NCBI GenBank assembly: GCA_945903465.1
Contig: CAMDOF010000010.1
Location: 1-64,000 of the forward strand
Origin: Opitutus sp. GAS368
GTDB lineage: Bacteria > Verrucomicrobiota > Verrucomicrobiia > Opitutales > Opitutaceae
Reading direction: 5' to 3'
DNA length: 64,000 nt
Shown: in pieces, positions 44,138 through 54,385 of the stretch
Numbering within the stretch: the first letter of the stretch is position 1
How the letters are laid out: each line of letters starts with the position of its first letter
Translations under genes and position numbers: made by a program
The notes under the pieces: generated by a model
What the model was told of the DNA's origin: nothing
The model's database searches: none
Seen by the model: only the letters and a program-made list of their open reading frames with translations

Positions 44138-47134
44138 ATGCCCTTTCACTTTCTCCGCTGCCCCGCGCTCGCTCTTTTCGGGTGTCTTTTCTCTCCACTG
44201 TCCGCCGCGCTCGCCGCCTTCCCCACCCCCACCAATAATCAGCTGATCACCGACCAGCCCCTCACGGCCCCCACGGATGTGATCAAGCTCATGCACCTGC
44301 CGCCGGGGTTCAAGGCCACGGTCTTCGCCGCCGAGCCCGACGTGCAGAACCCCATCGCCATGTGCTGGGATGAACGCGGACGCCTCTGGATCGCCGAGAA
44401 CTACACCTACTCGGACAGCAAAGAGCGTTTCGATCTCAAGCTGCGTGATCGTATCGTCATACTCGAGGACACCGATAACGACGGCCGCTTCGATCAACGC
44501 CACGTCTTTGCCGATGACCTGCAAATGCTCACGAGCATCGAACGCGGTTTCGGCGGTGTCTATGCGCTTTGCCCACCCCATCTGCTGTTCTTTCCCACCG
44601 AAGGCGATCATCCCAGCGGCCCACCGCAAGTTCTCCTCGACGGATTCAGCACCACCGCCGCCAGCCGCCACACCTTTGCCAATGGTCTCAAGTGGGGGCC
44701 CGATGGCTGGCTCTACGGCCGCATCGGCATCAGCAGCACCAGCTGGGCCGGCTGCCCTAACACGCCGCACGAGCAACGCACCCCGACCGCCGGGGGCATC
44801 TGGCGCTACCATCCCACGCAGAAAATCTACGAGCCTTACTGCCACGGCACCACGAACCCTTGGGGCACGGACTGGGATCAACACGGCGAGTTGTTTTTTA
44901 TCAATACCGTCATCGGTCACCTTTGGCACGGTATTCAAGGGGCCCACTTCAAGCGCATGCATGGCGACGACCCCTACCCGCGCATTTACGATCTCATCGA
45001 CCAGCACGCCGACCACACCCACTGGGACCGCGGCGAGACTTGGAGCGACGTTCGCAAAATCGGCGTGAGCAACGCGTCATCTCGGGTCGGCGGAGGCCAC
45101 GCGCATGTCGGCCTGATGATTTACCAAGGCACGAATTTTCCGCCCGCGTATCGCGGCAAGGTTTTTACGACCAACCTGCATGGCCGCCGCGTCAACGTCG
45201 ACCGCCTCGAACGGGCGGGCAGCGGCTACGTCGGCAAGCACGAACCCGACTTCATGACGACCGACGATCCGTGGTTCCGCGCCGTCGAGATTCAAGCCGG
45301 CCCGGATGGCGGCGTCTATATTCTGGATTGGAGCGACATTGGCGAATGCCACGAAAGTGACGGCGTCCACCGCACCTCCGGTCGCATCTACAAAATTACC
45401 TACGGCGACACCCAACGCCCCCCAGAAACCGATCTCACCAAGCTCGCCTCCACTCAGCTGGTCACCCTCCAAACCAGCGACAACGAGTGGCTCGTGCGCA
45501 TGGCCCGCTGGGAATTGCGCCAACGCGCCTGGAAACAAAACGGCCTGCCCGCGCTCCATCCGCTCCTGCGCGAACAGTTCGCCCGCGCGCCCACACCCGC
45601 CAAGCAACTGGCCGCCTTTTGGACGCTCCAACAGATCTCCGCTTTTGCCCCCGACGCCGAAACGCCACTCGCGCCCATCTTTACCGCCATGCGCACGAGC
45701 CCCAGCGAGCACCTCCAGCGTTGGGCCATCGCGTCCACCCCGGCGACCCCACAAAACACCGCAAGCCCTTTCCTCCGCCTCGCCCGCGCCTCCACGCTGC
45801 CCGCCCTCGCGCCCCAGGCCCGCGCGACCCTCGCCGCACTCCTCCTCTCTCACTCCGAAGACGCCACCGACCACAACCTACCTTTGCTTTATTGGTCAGG
45901 CCTGCGCGATCTCGATCCAGCCCAACTCGTCACCCTCATCGCGACGTGCCGCGTTCCTCTCATCCGTCAGTTCATCGCCCGCCGCGTCACCGAGGATATC
46001 GAACAGAGCCCCGCACCGCTCAACGCGCTCCTCACCTTGCCCATCGATGGCCTCGCCTCTGATATTCTCCAAGGCATGCGCGATGCCCTGAAGGGCTGGA
46101 GCAAAGCGGCGCCGCCCGCCGCTTGGGAGGCCTTCGCCACTCGCGTCAGCGCACGCCATGACGAGGCTCTGGCAACATCCATCCGCGAGCTCGCGATTCT
46201 CTTCGGCAGCGGCCGCGCCCTCACCGAGGTCCGCGCTCTCGCCCTCGACCCCGCGGCCAATTCCAACCAGCGCCGCACTGCCCTGCGCACCCTCATCAAT
46301 GCCAAGCCCCACGATCTCCGCAAAATATGCGAATCACTCATCGCCATTCAGGCCCTCAGCGCCACCGCCATCCAAGGCCTCGCCACCTTCGATGATCCCG
46401 CCGTCGCCGACCGCATCATCGCGCGCTACCAAGCTCTCGCACCGCACGAGCGTCCTGCCGCGCTCGCCGTCCTCGTCTCCCGGCCAACCTTTGCCCACGT
46501 CCTTCTTAATCACCTAGAAAAGCCTGCCCAAAAAATCGTAATCCCACGGGCCGACCTTACACCGGTCCTCGCTCGCCAAATCCAGAATTTCCAGGATTCA
46601 ACGCTCACTAAAAAACTCGCCGCGACCTGGGGCGAAGTGCGCGAATCCAGCGCCGACAAGCAGCGGCTCATCACCACACTCAAAGCCAAACTCACCCCTG
46701 CGTTCATGCGCACCGGCGATGCGCGCCAGGGTCGCACCCTCTTCGCGAGCCTCTGCGGAGCGTGCCACCAGCTTTATGGCGAAGGCCGCGCGCTCGGCCC
46801 CGACCTCACGGGCAGCGGTCGACACAACCTCGATTATCTCATCGAAAACATCACCGATCCCAGCGCGGTCGTCCCGTCCGATTACCTACTCAACGTCGTC
46901 ACCTTAAACGACGGGCGGGTCCTCAACGGCACCGTCTCCGCGAAATCCGACCGCACCCTCACCCTCAAATCCATCGACCAGGAAACCACTATCGACCGCA
47001 CCGAGATCGCGAAGCAGGAGCAACTCCCCGTGAGCATGATGCCCGAGGGCCTGCTCACCGCACTGAGCAACGATCAGCTTCGCGATTTATTCACCTACCT
47101 CCAGACTACCGCCCAAGTACCGCTGCCGAAATAA
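44138..47134 (+). CDS. PVC-type beta-propeller protein with C-terminal c-type haem domain
   Basis: The 998-residue protein has a signal peptide (MPFHFLRCPALALFGCLFSP, ending near ALAA). The N-terminal PVC-type propeller (about 45-420) shows PPGFKATVFAAEPDVQNPIA, WDERGRLWIAENYTY and EDTDNDGRFDQRHVFADDLQ, and ends at HRTSGRIYKITYGD. A HEAT-like helical region follows (about 430-850). The C-terminal cytochrome domain binds haem at C873-G-A-C-H877 (FASLCGACHQLYG), with a likely distal methionine in VSMMPEGLLTAL. It is periplasmic and probably an electron-transfer or sugar-dehydrogenase-linked protein. The family is abundant in planctomycetes and verrucomicrobia but poorly characterised. It is separated from the upstream operon by 289 bases in which no gene is seen. 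Confidence 0.93.
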   Translation: MPFHFLRCPALALFGCLFSPLSAALAAFPTPTNNQLITDQPLTAPTDVIKLMHLPPGFKATVFAAEPDVQNPIAMCWDERGRLWIAENYTYSDSKERFDLKLRDRIVILEDTDNDGRFDQRHVFADDLQMLTSIERGFGGVYALCPPHLLFFPTEGDHPSGPPQVLLDGFSTTAASRHTFANGLKWGPDGWLYGRIGISSTSWAGCPNTPHEQRTPTAGGIWRYHPTQKIYEPYCHGTTNPWGTDWDQHGELFFINTVIGHLWHGIQGAHFKRMHGDDPYPRIYDLIDQHADHTHWDRGETWSDVRKIGVSNASSRVGGGHAHVGLMIYQGTNFPPAYRGKVFTTNLHGRRVNVDRLERAGSGYVGKHEPDFMTTDDPWFRAVEIQAGPDGGVYILDWSDIGECHESDGVHRTSGRIYKITYGDTQRPPETDLTKLASTQLVTLQTSDNEWLVRMARWELRQRAWKQNGLPALHPLLREQFARAPTPAKQLAAFWTLQQISAFAPDAETPLAPIFTAMRTSPSEHLQRWAIASTPATPQNTASPFLRLARASTLPALAPQARATLAALLLSHSEDATDHNLPLLYWSGLRDLDPAQLVTLIATCRVPLIRQFIARRVTEDIEQSPAPLNALLTLPIDGLASDILQGMRDALKGWSKAAPPAAWEAFATRVSARHDEALATSIRELAILFGSGRALTEVRALALDPAANSNQRRTALRTLINAKPHDLRKICESLIAIQALSATAIQGLATFDDPAVADRIIARYQALAPHERPAALAVLVSRPTFAHVLLNHLEKPAQKIVIPRADLTPVLARQIQNFQDSTLTKKLAATWGEVRESSADKQRLITTLKAKLTPAFMRTGDARQGRTLFASLCGACHQLYGEGRALGPDLTGSGRHNLDYLIENITDPSAVVPSDYLLNVVTLNDGRVLNGTVSAKSDRTLTLKSIDQETTIDRTEIAKQEQLPVSMMPEGLLTALSNDQLRDLFTYLQTTAQVPLPK

Positions 47135-47807
47135 ACGGCGGAAGCCGCCCCGCCGTCTCGGTGGCGCACCCCTGCTCGATCGAACACCGTTCACGACGAC
47201 CCTCAGGCCGCTCGCCTGTCGCATTTCCTCCGCAACGGGTAATGTTCGGCGGCGGGAGACGCTAGAGTCTCCCGCTTGATACTTACCCGGGCAAAACCCA
47301 CCTCGCGGCGGAAAATTTTTACGAAATAATCGGAGTCCGCCTCCCCCATTCACCAATTTCAGCTCTTCCCATCATCGCCCCACACCCACGTGCCTTCAAA
47401 TCCAGCCTTTCCGTAGCCGCGAGCGCCACCGAGTGGCGATCCGGCCCGGCCACACGCGAGTCCTCGCCGGCTACCCCGGCCACTCAAAGTCTGCATTTTT
47501 GGCCGGAGAGTATTTGCAATCGTTGCCAGCGCCATACGTCCGGCCGTGAGCTCCGGCGCTGGTCACTTCTCGACCCGCACCTCCTTTTCTCGGCTCGAAC
47601 GTAGGACGAGTTTCCCACCACCGCGGCGCACTGAAACATCTCCTTTCCATCCGCGGGACCAAGCGCTCCGTCTGGACAAAACACCAGAGACGAGCAGCCT
47701 CCGCATGTAACCGCAACGCCATCTTGGCCTCGCTTTCCTGCAACCACCGTCCGCATCCGCGGGTGCGCTCCCTTAGCAATTTCCCGAACCGACCAAGCTC
47801 CTCAACC
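47135..47807. other. Intergenic region with a hairpin, no supported gene
   Basis: A 9-bp inverted repeat (47252-47260 with 47266-47274, arms GCGGGAGAC and GTCTCCCGC, 5-base loop) stands about 120 bases after the cytochrome stop, without a long T-run. It may be a weak terminator or a dispersed palindrome. The remaining 500 bases up to the receptor gene contain frames on both strands but none with recognisable motifs. The receptor's promoter should be here. Confidence 0.5.
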
Positions 47808-50801
47808 ATGCTACCGCGCCGCCGACCCAAAATAACCTTCCTGCTCATCGCACTTTGCTCCCTCGCCAAGCTCCTCGGCGACACGCTGACCGGCAACATC
47901 AGCAACGGAGCCACCGGCAACTTACTCGAGGGTGCCCGGGTCGAAATTCCCTCACTCGGGGTCACCGCACTCACCGACAAAACCGGGCGCTACACCTTCT
48001 CCGCTCTTCCCTCCGGCACCCACGAACTCGTCGTTAGCTACATCGGACTCGACTCCGTCCGCACCTCCGTCGCCTTGGGCGCCGGCCAGCCGGTCACGCG
48101 CAACTTCGATCTATCCACCGGCATCTACAAACTCGATGCTTTCAAGGTCACCGGCGAACGCGAGGGCGGCGCCGCCGCCATCACCGCCGCACGTAACGCC
48201 GACAACCTGAAGAACGTCGCCTCAACCGATCAGTTCGGCAACCTGCCCAACCTCAACGCCGGCGAAATCGCCATCCGCCTGCCAGGAATCTACGGCGAAC
48301 TCGACGCCGGCGGAAACCTCTCCGGATTCACCGTTCGCGGGATGACTTCCGGACTCAATACCGTCACCATGGACGGCGGCATCCTCACCGGACAGGGCGG
48401 TGCCGGCCGCTCAATTTTCGTCAATAACATCACCGGCGCGATGTTCGATCAGATTGAACTGACCAAGGGGCATACGCCGGACAAGGGCGCTGACTCCCTT
48501 GGCGGCACCATCAACTTCAAGAGCCGTTCACCGCTCTCCATGCGCGAAAAACGCCGCATCACCTACACCCTCTCCGCCCGTATCGCGCCGTCGTTTACCC
48601 AACAGATTCCCCTGCGGGAGGAGCGGCGGACCCACGGGCTCGTCACGCTCGGCTACCAGGAGGTGTTCGACGTTTTCGGCGGCAGCCGCAATCTCGGCGT
48701 CTCTATCAGCCTCTTTAATTCCGAAACTGCCCTTGGCTGGTTCACCTCCCAGCGCGACGTGCAAAATATCGCGACCGGGCCGGCTTTTCTTTGGGACTAT
48801 CGCACGGGTGATGTTTACAACCACCGTCGCCAGAAAAATATTACCACGAAGGCCGACTATCGCCTCTCACCCGCCACCAAGCTCTCCTTTCTCGCAAGCT
48901 ACATCGATCACTCGGAGGTCTTTCGCCGCCAATATGACACCCGGGCCTACACCAACCAGAACGTCTTCAATCCCGCCAATGCCGCGGGCACCGCCACGGC
49001 CGGCATCGAGCCCGGCTACACTGAGCGCTTGACCACAGTGCGGCCAGTCGCCGCCTCGACCATCGACATCACGATGACGGGCCCAAATAATTTCTTCAAC
49101 CGCCTGCGCCGCGCCGACCTCGGCGCCGAACACAATTGGGGTCCATGGCAAATCGAATACGGCGCCAAATACACTCAAACTCACATTAATATCGGCAACG
49201 GCGAAGGCGGCGTACTCGTCAATCGCCTCACGGGCGCCGGCTGGACCATCGATCGCACTCAGTCTGATCTCTATCCTAAGTTCATCCAAAACGGTGGCCC
49301 GGATTTCACCAACCCTGCCAACTATCGCCCTGCGGCCGCCAACGCGCTCAGCAACTCCAACAATACCAACCTCCATGAGGTGACCGAGGTGCGGGCAGAT
49401 GCCCGCTACTCCTTGCCCGTCGCTTTTCCCCTCATCGCCAAGACCGGGGCTATCTGGCGCGAGCAGGTCGTCGGCTCCACCAGCGCTTCGCGCCGTTGGA
49501 ACTACACGGGCACCGGACCGCTCCCCACCAGCCCTAACCTACTCATGATGGATCAGGTGAAGACAGGTCGCCGACTCCCGGAATGGGAGGCCTCTGATTT
49601 CATCTGCGCCCGCGAGGTAATCGCTCAGAACCTCTGGCGCGAGGATCTCTACTTCCGCGCGACCACCAACTTCACCAGCTCCACCGACGCAAACGAGGCC
49701 GTCTCCGCCGCCTACGCTATGGCGCAGGGCAAGTTCGGTCGCAAGGGATGGCTCAGCCGCACCGGATTCCTCGGCGGCGTCCGTTTCGAACGAACCGATA
49801 ACGAGGCCACCGGCTGGGTCCGCGCCCGCAATCTCAGTACCGCCGCCCAACAGACCGCTGACCCCGTCGGCTCCGCCAAGCGCGACTACGCCGACAACCT
49901 CCGAACGACCACCGGCAGCTACACCAACGCTTTCCCCAGCCTCCACCTTAATCACGACCTCAACGCCAACCTCAAGGCCCGCCTCAGTTGGTCCACGAGC
50001 TTCGGTCGTCCGGGCTTTGGCAACATGACCCCAGGCGAAACCCCGAATGCCGCTAATGCCGCCCTCGACGGAAAGTCGACGCTCACCATCAACAACCCTT
50101 CGCTGCTACCGCAGACTTCGAAGAACTGGGACACTTCCCTCGAGTATTTCTTCGAACCCGTGGGCAATCTCTCGGTCGGCTGGTTCCACAAGGAAATCCG
50201 CAACTTAATCGTCACCGGCATCGAGTCAGGTACCATCGGCACCACGCCCAATAACGGCTACAACGGCGAGTATCCCGGATGGACCATCCTTTCGTCCGCC
50301 AACGCTGGCGACGCCGTCGTGCAGGGCTGGGAAATCAGTTACCAACAGCAGTTCACCTTCCTGCCCGGCCTGCTCAAGGGCCTTAGCGGCATGATCAACT
50401 ACACCCAACTCGACACCCATCGGAACGTGCCCGTCGCCGGCTCTCTCGTCACGACCACCGCCCGTTCCTCCGGTCAGATTGCGGGCTTCGTACCACGCAC
50501 CGCCAACGCCAGCCTTTCTTGGCGGTACCGCAATTTTAGCACGCGCGTCCTCTCCAACTACGCGACGACCCACCTGACCTCGTTCAGCGCCGGGGCGCCC
50601 CACCGCGACCTCTATCGCGTCAAACGCAACCTCATCAACGTCGGCTTCTCGTACCAGTTGCGCCCTTCCCTTAACCTCACCCTCGATATTGATAACCTGA
50701 ACAACACGCCGCAAATGCGCTACCGAGGGACTCCCAATCAGGTCGAATACTTCAACTACCCCGGCACCACCATTACGGTCGGAATCAACGGCCGCTTCTA
50801 A
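47808..50801 (+). CDS. TonB-dependent receptor with carboxypeptidase-like N-terminal domain
   Basis: ATG 47808 gives a signal peptide (PKITFLLIALCSLAKLLGD) and 997 residues. The N-terminal domain (about 25-105) is CarboxypepD_reg-like (GATGNLLEGARVEIPSLGVT). A TonB-box-like segment follows (YKLDAFKVTGERE). The plug domain has STDQFGNLPNLNAGEIAIRL, FTVRGMTSGLNTVTMDGG and GAMFDQIELTKGHTPDKGAD. The remainder is an outer-membrane barrel of about 22 strands ending in phenylalanine (TITVGINGRF), as expected for BAM recognition. It imports a ligand too large for porins, probably an oligosaccharide. No SusD-like lipoprotein is nearby. The sulfatase downstream after 566 bases suggests sulfated glycans. 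Confidence 0.93.
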   Translation: MLPRRRPKITFLLIALCSLAKLLGDTLTGNISNGATGNLLEGARVEIPSLGVTALTDKTGRYTFSALPSGTHELVVSYIGLDSVRTSVALGAGQPVTRNFDLSTGIYKLDAFKVTGEREGGAAAITAARNADNLKNVASTDQFGNLPNLNAGEIAIRLPGIYGELDAGGNLSGFTVRGMTSGLNTVTMDGGILTGQGGAGRSIFVNNITGAMFDQIELTKGHTPDKGADSLGGTINFKSRSPLSMREKRRITYTLSARIAPSFTQQIPLREERRTHGLVTLGYQEVFDVFGGSRNLGVSISLFNSETALGWFTSQRDVQNIATGPAFLWDYRTGDVYNHRRQKNITTKADYRLSPATKLSFLASYIDHSEVFRRQYDTRAYTNQNVFNPANAAGTATAGIEPGYTERLTTVRPVAASTIDITMTGPNNFFNRLRRADLGAEHNWGPWQIEYGAKYTQTHINIGNGEGGVLVNRLTGAGWTIDRTQSDLYPKFIQNGGPDFTNPANYRPAAANALSNSNNTNLHEVTEVRADARYSLPVAFPLIAKTGAIWREQVVGSTSASRRWNYTGTGPLPTSPNLLMMDQVKTGRRLPEWEASDFICAREVIAQNLWREDLYFRATTNFTSSTDANEAVSAAYAMAQGKFGRKGWLSRTGFLGGVRFERTDNEATGWVRARNLSTAAQQTADPVGSAKRDYADNLRTTTGSYTNAFPSLHLNHDLNANLKARLSWSTSFGRPGFGNMTPGETPNAANAALDGKSTLTINNPSLLPQTSKNWDTSLEYFFEPVGNLSVGWFHKEIRNLIVTGIESGTIGTTPNNGYNGEYPGWTILSSANAGDAVVQGWEISYQQQFTFLPGLLKGLSGMINYTQLDTHRNVPVAGSLVTTTARSSGQIAGFVPRTANASLSWRYRNFSTRVLSNYATTHLTSFSAGAPHRDLYRVKRNLINVGFSYQLRPSLNLTLDIDNLNNTPQMRYRGTPNQVEYFNYPGTTITVGINGRF

Positions 50802-50812
50802 ACAGCCCCCAC

Positions 50813-50940
50813 CTCGCCCAGCCCCGCGCTGCTCCCGCGGCACGTCTCCTCGCCGCGACTGCCGCGACTGCCGCGAGCTGCGAATTGATACGACTCGCCC
50901 AGCCCCGCGCTGCTCCCGCGGCACGTCTCCTCGCCGCGAC
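50813..50940. repeat. Pair of identical 47-base direct repeats, 81-base period
   Basis: Positions 50813-50859 and 50894-50940 are identical and begin CTCGCCCAGCCCCGCGCTGC. A short tandem TGCCGCGAC lies between them. They start 12 bases after the receptor stop. The remainder of the 566-base gap 50802-51367 shows no supported gene. Confidence 0.9.
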
Positions 50941-51367
50941 CCATCCGGCTCCCTCCGCGCTTGAGCCGCGCACCGAAACCCACTCGCGGCCTTTCACGCC
51001 GCGATCATTGGGCTCGTCGCTGGAGCGTCGCCAATATCCGCAGTCCCCTCCGCCCCACCACGGGCGCCCGCCGGAAGGGTCTGTGCACCGCCTTCCCTTG
51101 CGGTTCTTACTCGATTACCGCGGCGTCCGTCCGCCACTGGAATCAGGCCGTACCAACCTGGACGCCACCAATCGCAATCATCCCGCCCCAACAAAAATTC
51201 TCGCCGGTCGTCCCGCTGCCCCCACCTTACTCAAGCCACTGCAAACCGACCCGTTCAGCTCAGCCCGCTCATCGCCTTCTCCTCATCCCCAATTCCTGCT
51301 CATCTTCGAAACCTCCCCGACTCCAATCCGCCATTCCTAAATTCAGCCACTCCCCCTGACCAACCCC

Positions 51368-52738
51368 ATGCCACCCTTCTTCGCCTGCTTCACTTTGCTG
51401 ACGGTTCTCGCTGTCCTCGCACCGCTCGCGCCCGCCGCCGCGCCGACCATGCCACTCAACATCCTCGTCCTCTACGCGGACGACTGGCGCTTCGACACAC
51501 TCGGTTCCGCAGGCCACCCCGTCGTCAAAACGCCCCATCTTGATCGTCTCGCCAATGAAGGCATCCGCTTCACCCACAACTGCGTCACCACCGCCATTTG
51601 CGGCGTCAGCCGCGCCTCCCTCTTCACGGGTCAATGGATGTCCCGCCACGGTAACCCTGCCTTTGAGATGTTCAAGACGCCTTGGGCTGAGACCTACCCA
51701 GGCTTGCTCCGCCATCATGGCTACTTCGTCGGCCACATCGGAAAATGGCACAACGGAAAATTCCCCCGGGAGAACTTCGATTTCGGACGCGCCTACAGTG
51801 GCACGCATTGGATCAAGGAAGCGGACGGGACCAGAATTCACGTCACCCAAAAAAATGAAAATGACGCGCTCGAGTTTCTCCGCACCCGTCCCACCGATAA
51901 ACCGTTCTGCCTCACACTCGCGTTCTTCGCCACCCACGCCGAGGACCAAAATCCGCTCCAATATCTCCCCCAGCCAGCCAGCCTGCCCCTTTACCAGGAC
52001 GTCACTATTCCCGTACCCCCAACGTCAGCCGACGAATATTTCAGGCGTCTCCCTCCTTTCATCGCCAACGAACAGAACGAGGGCCGCGTTCGCTACCACT
52101 GGCGTTTCGATACGCCGGAAAAATACCAGACGATGATGAAAAACTATTATCGCCTCGCCAGCGAGGTCGACACGACTTGCGGCCGCGTGCTCGCCACCTT
52201 GCGCCAGCAGGGCGCCCTCGAAAATACCCTCGTCATTTTTACCGCCGATAACGGCTACTTCCATGCCGAACACGGTCTCGCCGACAAATGGTATCCTTAC
52301 GAGGAAAGCATCCGGACCCCTCTGATCGTCCGCGATCCGCGCTTGCCCGCCACCAAGCGCGGCCAGACTAACGATCGCTTCACCCTCAACGTCGACCTCG
52401 CCCCCACTTTCCTCGCCGCCGCGGGTATTGCCGCCCCCACGCGCATGCAGGGCCGCGATTTCGCGCCGCTCTACCTCGCCGCCCCAGCGCCCACGTGGCG
52501 CACCGATTTTTTCTACGAGCATGCCACGATCCGGAACATCAACTTCATCCCTTCCTCCCAAGCCCTCGTCCGCAAAGATCTCAAATACCTCTACTGGCCC
52601 GATTTTAGACATGAGGAACTCTTCGACCTCCGAACCGATCGGGCCGAAACCAATAATCTCGCCGCCACCCCCGCGCAGCGCGACACGCTCACCGCGCTGC
52701 GCGCCCGCTTCGCCGAACTCCGCGACGCCGCCCACTAA
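51368..52738 (+). CDS. Secreted sulfatase with variant formylglycine motif
   Basis: The 456-residue protein has a signal peptide ([20 protein letters not shown]). The alkaline-phosphatase-like fold shows metal ligands in [16 protein letters not shown], the active-site segment [17 protein letters not shown] with Cys78 and Arg82, the [12 protein letters not shown] lysine/histidine motif and [17 protein letters not shown]. The usual modification motif is C-x-P-S/T-R; here it is C-G-V-S-R. Sulfatases with valine at this position exist, but their conversion to formylglycine would need testing. It is a periplasmic hydrolase of sulfate esters, probably on glycans taken up by the receptor encoded upstream. 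Confidence 0.9.
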   Translation: MPPFFACFTLLTVLAVLAPLAPAAAPTMPLNILVLYADDWRFDTLGSAGHPVVKTPHLDRLANEGIRFTHNCVTTAICGVSRASLFTGQWMSRHGNPAFEMFKTPWAETYPGLLRHHGYFVGHIGKWHNGKFPRENFDFGRAYSGTHWIKEADGTRIHVTQKNENDALEFLRTRPTDKPFCLTLAFFATHAEDQNPLQYLPQPASLPLYQDVTIPVPPTSADEYFRRLPPFIANEQNEGRVRYHWRFDTPEKYQTMMKNYYRLASEVDTTCGRVLATLRQQGALENTLVIFTADNGYFHAEHGLADKWYPYEESIRTPLIVRDPRLPATKRGQTNDRFTLNVDLAPTFLAAAGIAAPTRMQGRDFAPLYLAAPAPTWRTDFFYEHATIRNINFIPSSQALVRKDLKYLYWPDFRHEELFDLRTDRAETNNLAATPAQRDTLTALRARFAELRDAAH

Positions 52739-52931
52739 ACCGCGCCGCGGCAGGTGAGCGTGGTGGCCACTTCACCCCGCCGCACCTCGCCGGCCCGCCC
52801 CTCGCCCCCGCCCCACGCCCCAGCCTCGCCTCGCTACCCGACCCATCCCATCCCGGCTTTGACCGCCTTGACCGCGGCGCCCGGTCCGTCCTGACCGCGG
52901 CGAAAAAGCCCCACCGCCACCGAGGAGCTTT

Positions 52932-54380
52932 TCAATCGGTATGCCGCTTCGCTTTCGAGCGACCACCTTTCCAGATATCGTACTGCGGGTCCGCGTAACG
53001 CTGAAAAAACGCCTCGAGACGTTCCGCTAATTCCACCCGTTTCGACGCCATCCCCGGCTGGCCAAAAAGATTAAAACGCTCCCGCGGGTCTTTCTGCATG
53101 TCGTAAAGCTCATACGGCCCATCCGGAAACCGCGCGACGTACTTCCACCCGTCCGTTCGCACCGCCCGCACAGTCTCCATCTCAAAAAACATCACGTTCT
53201 CCCAGGGCCTCACTTCACCGTGGAGCGCATGCCCAAAATCACGCCCCGGCGAACGGGGCGCCGTCGGCATCTGTTCACCCAATCCCAATTCCCCAAGTAC
53301 CGTCGGCAAAAAATCATAGTTGCTCACAATCAGATCGCTCGTCCGCCCGGCCAATATCTTCTTAGGACGCCGAAAAATAAGCGGGATTTGCATCATCAAC
53401 TCGTGCGCCGCCACCGGCCGAAAGTGATCACCCATCCCCCACATCCCATTTTGTCCACCCATCCATCCTTGGTCCGCCGCATAAACCACCAGCGTATTAT
53501 CGTCGAGACCGAGACGCTTGAGCGTCGCCATCACTTCACCGACGCCGTCGTCCACTCCGCTCACTTCCGCCGCCACCCGCTCCATCGCGTTTTGCTGATT
53601 GTGAAATTGCTTGTTGGCGAACTGCCAGGGGTGCATCGCCTCCACTGGGAAACTGGCAAAATGTTTCCCCCGGTAAAACGCCGCGTGCCGATTCTGGGGC
53701 GGGCGATTCATCAACCCGCCCAGCGCGTAAGGTCCATTATACGCCAAAAAAAGAAAAAACGGACGCGCCTGGTTTTTTTCGATAAACTCAATTCCTTTCC
53801 GCGTCCAAAGATCGGTCGTGTAACCCGCTTCTTTCCGGACCGCCCCGTCCTCAATCACGTCTTGATTATAAAACTCTTGAGTGTGTCCGTCCGGCTTTGT
53901 CACCCAAAAACTAAATCCTTCCGAGGGCTTCAGGTTATCGCCAAGATGCCACTTGCCACTCAGGCCGCAGGTGTAACCGGCGTCGCGCAGCACTTCGCCG
54001 AGCGAGGTGAACTCCCCGAGCGTATTATAGGCCTCGCGCCCCATCATGTACTTCGGATCGAGAAACGAATGCACGCCATGCTGCGAGGGCAAAAGTCCCG
54101 TCAAAAAGGTCGCACGCGTCGGCGAGCACACCGGGTTACTGCTTAAAGCCCGCGTGAAACGCACGCCTTCCGCCGCCATCTGGTCAAGGTGCGGCGTCCG
54201 GATATCCGGGTTACCATAACAGCCCAGCGTCCACGCCCCTTGATTATCACTCAGAATAAAAACGAGGTTAGGCAAACGCGTCTCCGCCGCGCCCCATGCT
54301 CGACCCGCCGCCATCCCGCCAAGCGCAAATGCAATGAGCACCAGCGCCATCCGACTGAGAAAAAAATCAAGCCGTTTCAT
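52932..54380 (-). CDS. Secreted sulfatase with canonical formylglycine motif
   Basis: The 482-residue protein has a signal peptide (MALVLIAFALGGMAAGRAWG). The active-site Cys85 lies in SNPVCSPTRATFLTGLLPSQ (C-S-P-T-R), the standard site for formylglycine-generating enzyme. Metal-ligand motifs are VFILSDNQGAWTLGCYGNPD (Asn in place of the second Asp), CGLSGKWHLGDNLKPSEGFS and TLVVYAADQGWMGGQNGMWG. It removes sulfate esters, probably from carbohydrate. It lies 5 bases downstream of the TonB-dependent receptor gene on the same strand, a clear operon. It is convergent with the other sulfatase gene across 193 bases. No anaerobic or aerobic maturase is encoded in the window. Confidence 0.95.
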   Translation of the reverse strand: MKRLDFFLSRMALVLIAFALGGMAAGRAWGAAETRLPNLVFILSDNQGAWTLGCYGNPDIRTPHLDQMAAEGVRFTRALSSNPVCSPTRATFLTGLLPSQHGVHSFLDPKYMMGREAYNTLGEFTSLGEVLRDAGYTCGLSGKWHLGDNLKPSEGFSFWVTKPDGHTQEFYNQDVIEDGAVRKEAGYTTDLWTRKGIEFIEKNQARPFFLFLAYNGPYALGGLMNRPPQNRHAAFYRGKHFASFPVEAMHPWQFANKQFHNQQNAMERVAAEVSGVDDGVGEVMATLKRLGLDDNTLVVYAADQGWMGGQNGMWGMGDHFRPVAAHELMMQIPLIFRRPKKILAGRTSDLIVSNYDFLPTVLGELGLGEQMPTAPRSPGRDFGHALHGEVRPWENVMFFEMETVRAVRTDGWKYVARFPDGPYELYDMQKDPRERFNLFGQPGMASKRVELAERLEAFFQRYADPQYDIWKGGRSKAKRHTD

Positions 54381-54385
54381 CGCAT

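Noticed and set aside
44135-45874. Two long minus-strand frames (44135-45022 and 45077-45874)
   Set aside because: Both are shadows of the PVC cytochrome gene, which shows continuous domain structure through this region.
53220-54146. 308-codon plus-strand open frame
   Set aside because: It lies entirely antisense within the sulfatase gene 52932-54380, whose catalytic motifs are clear; composition is Arg/His/Pro rich as expected of a shadow.
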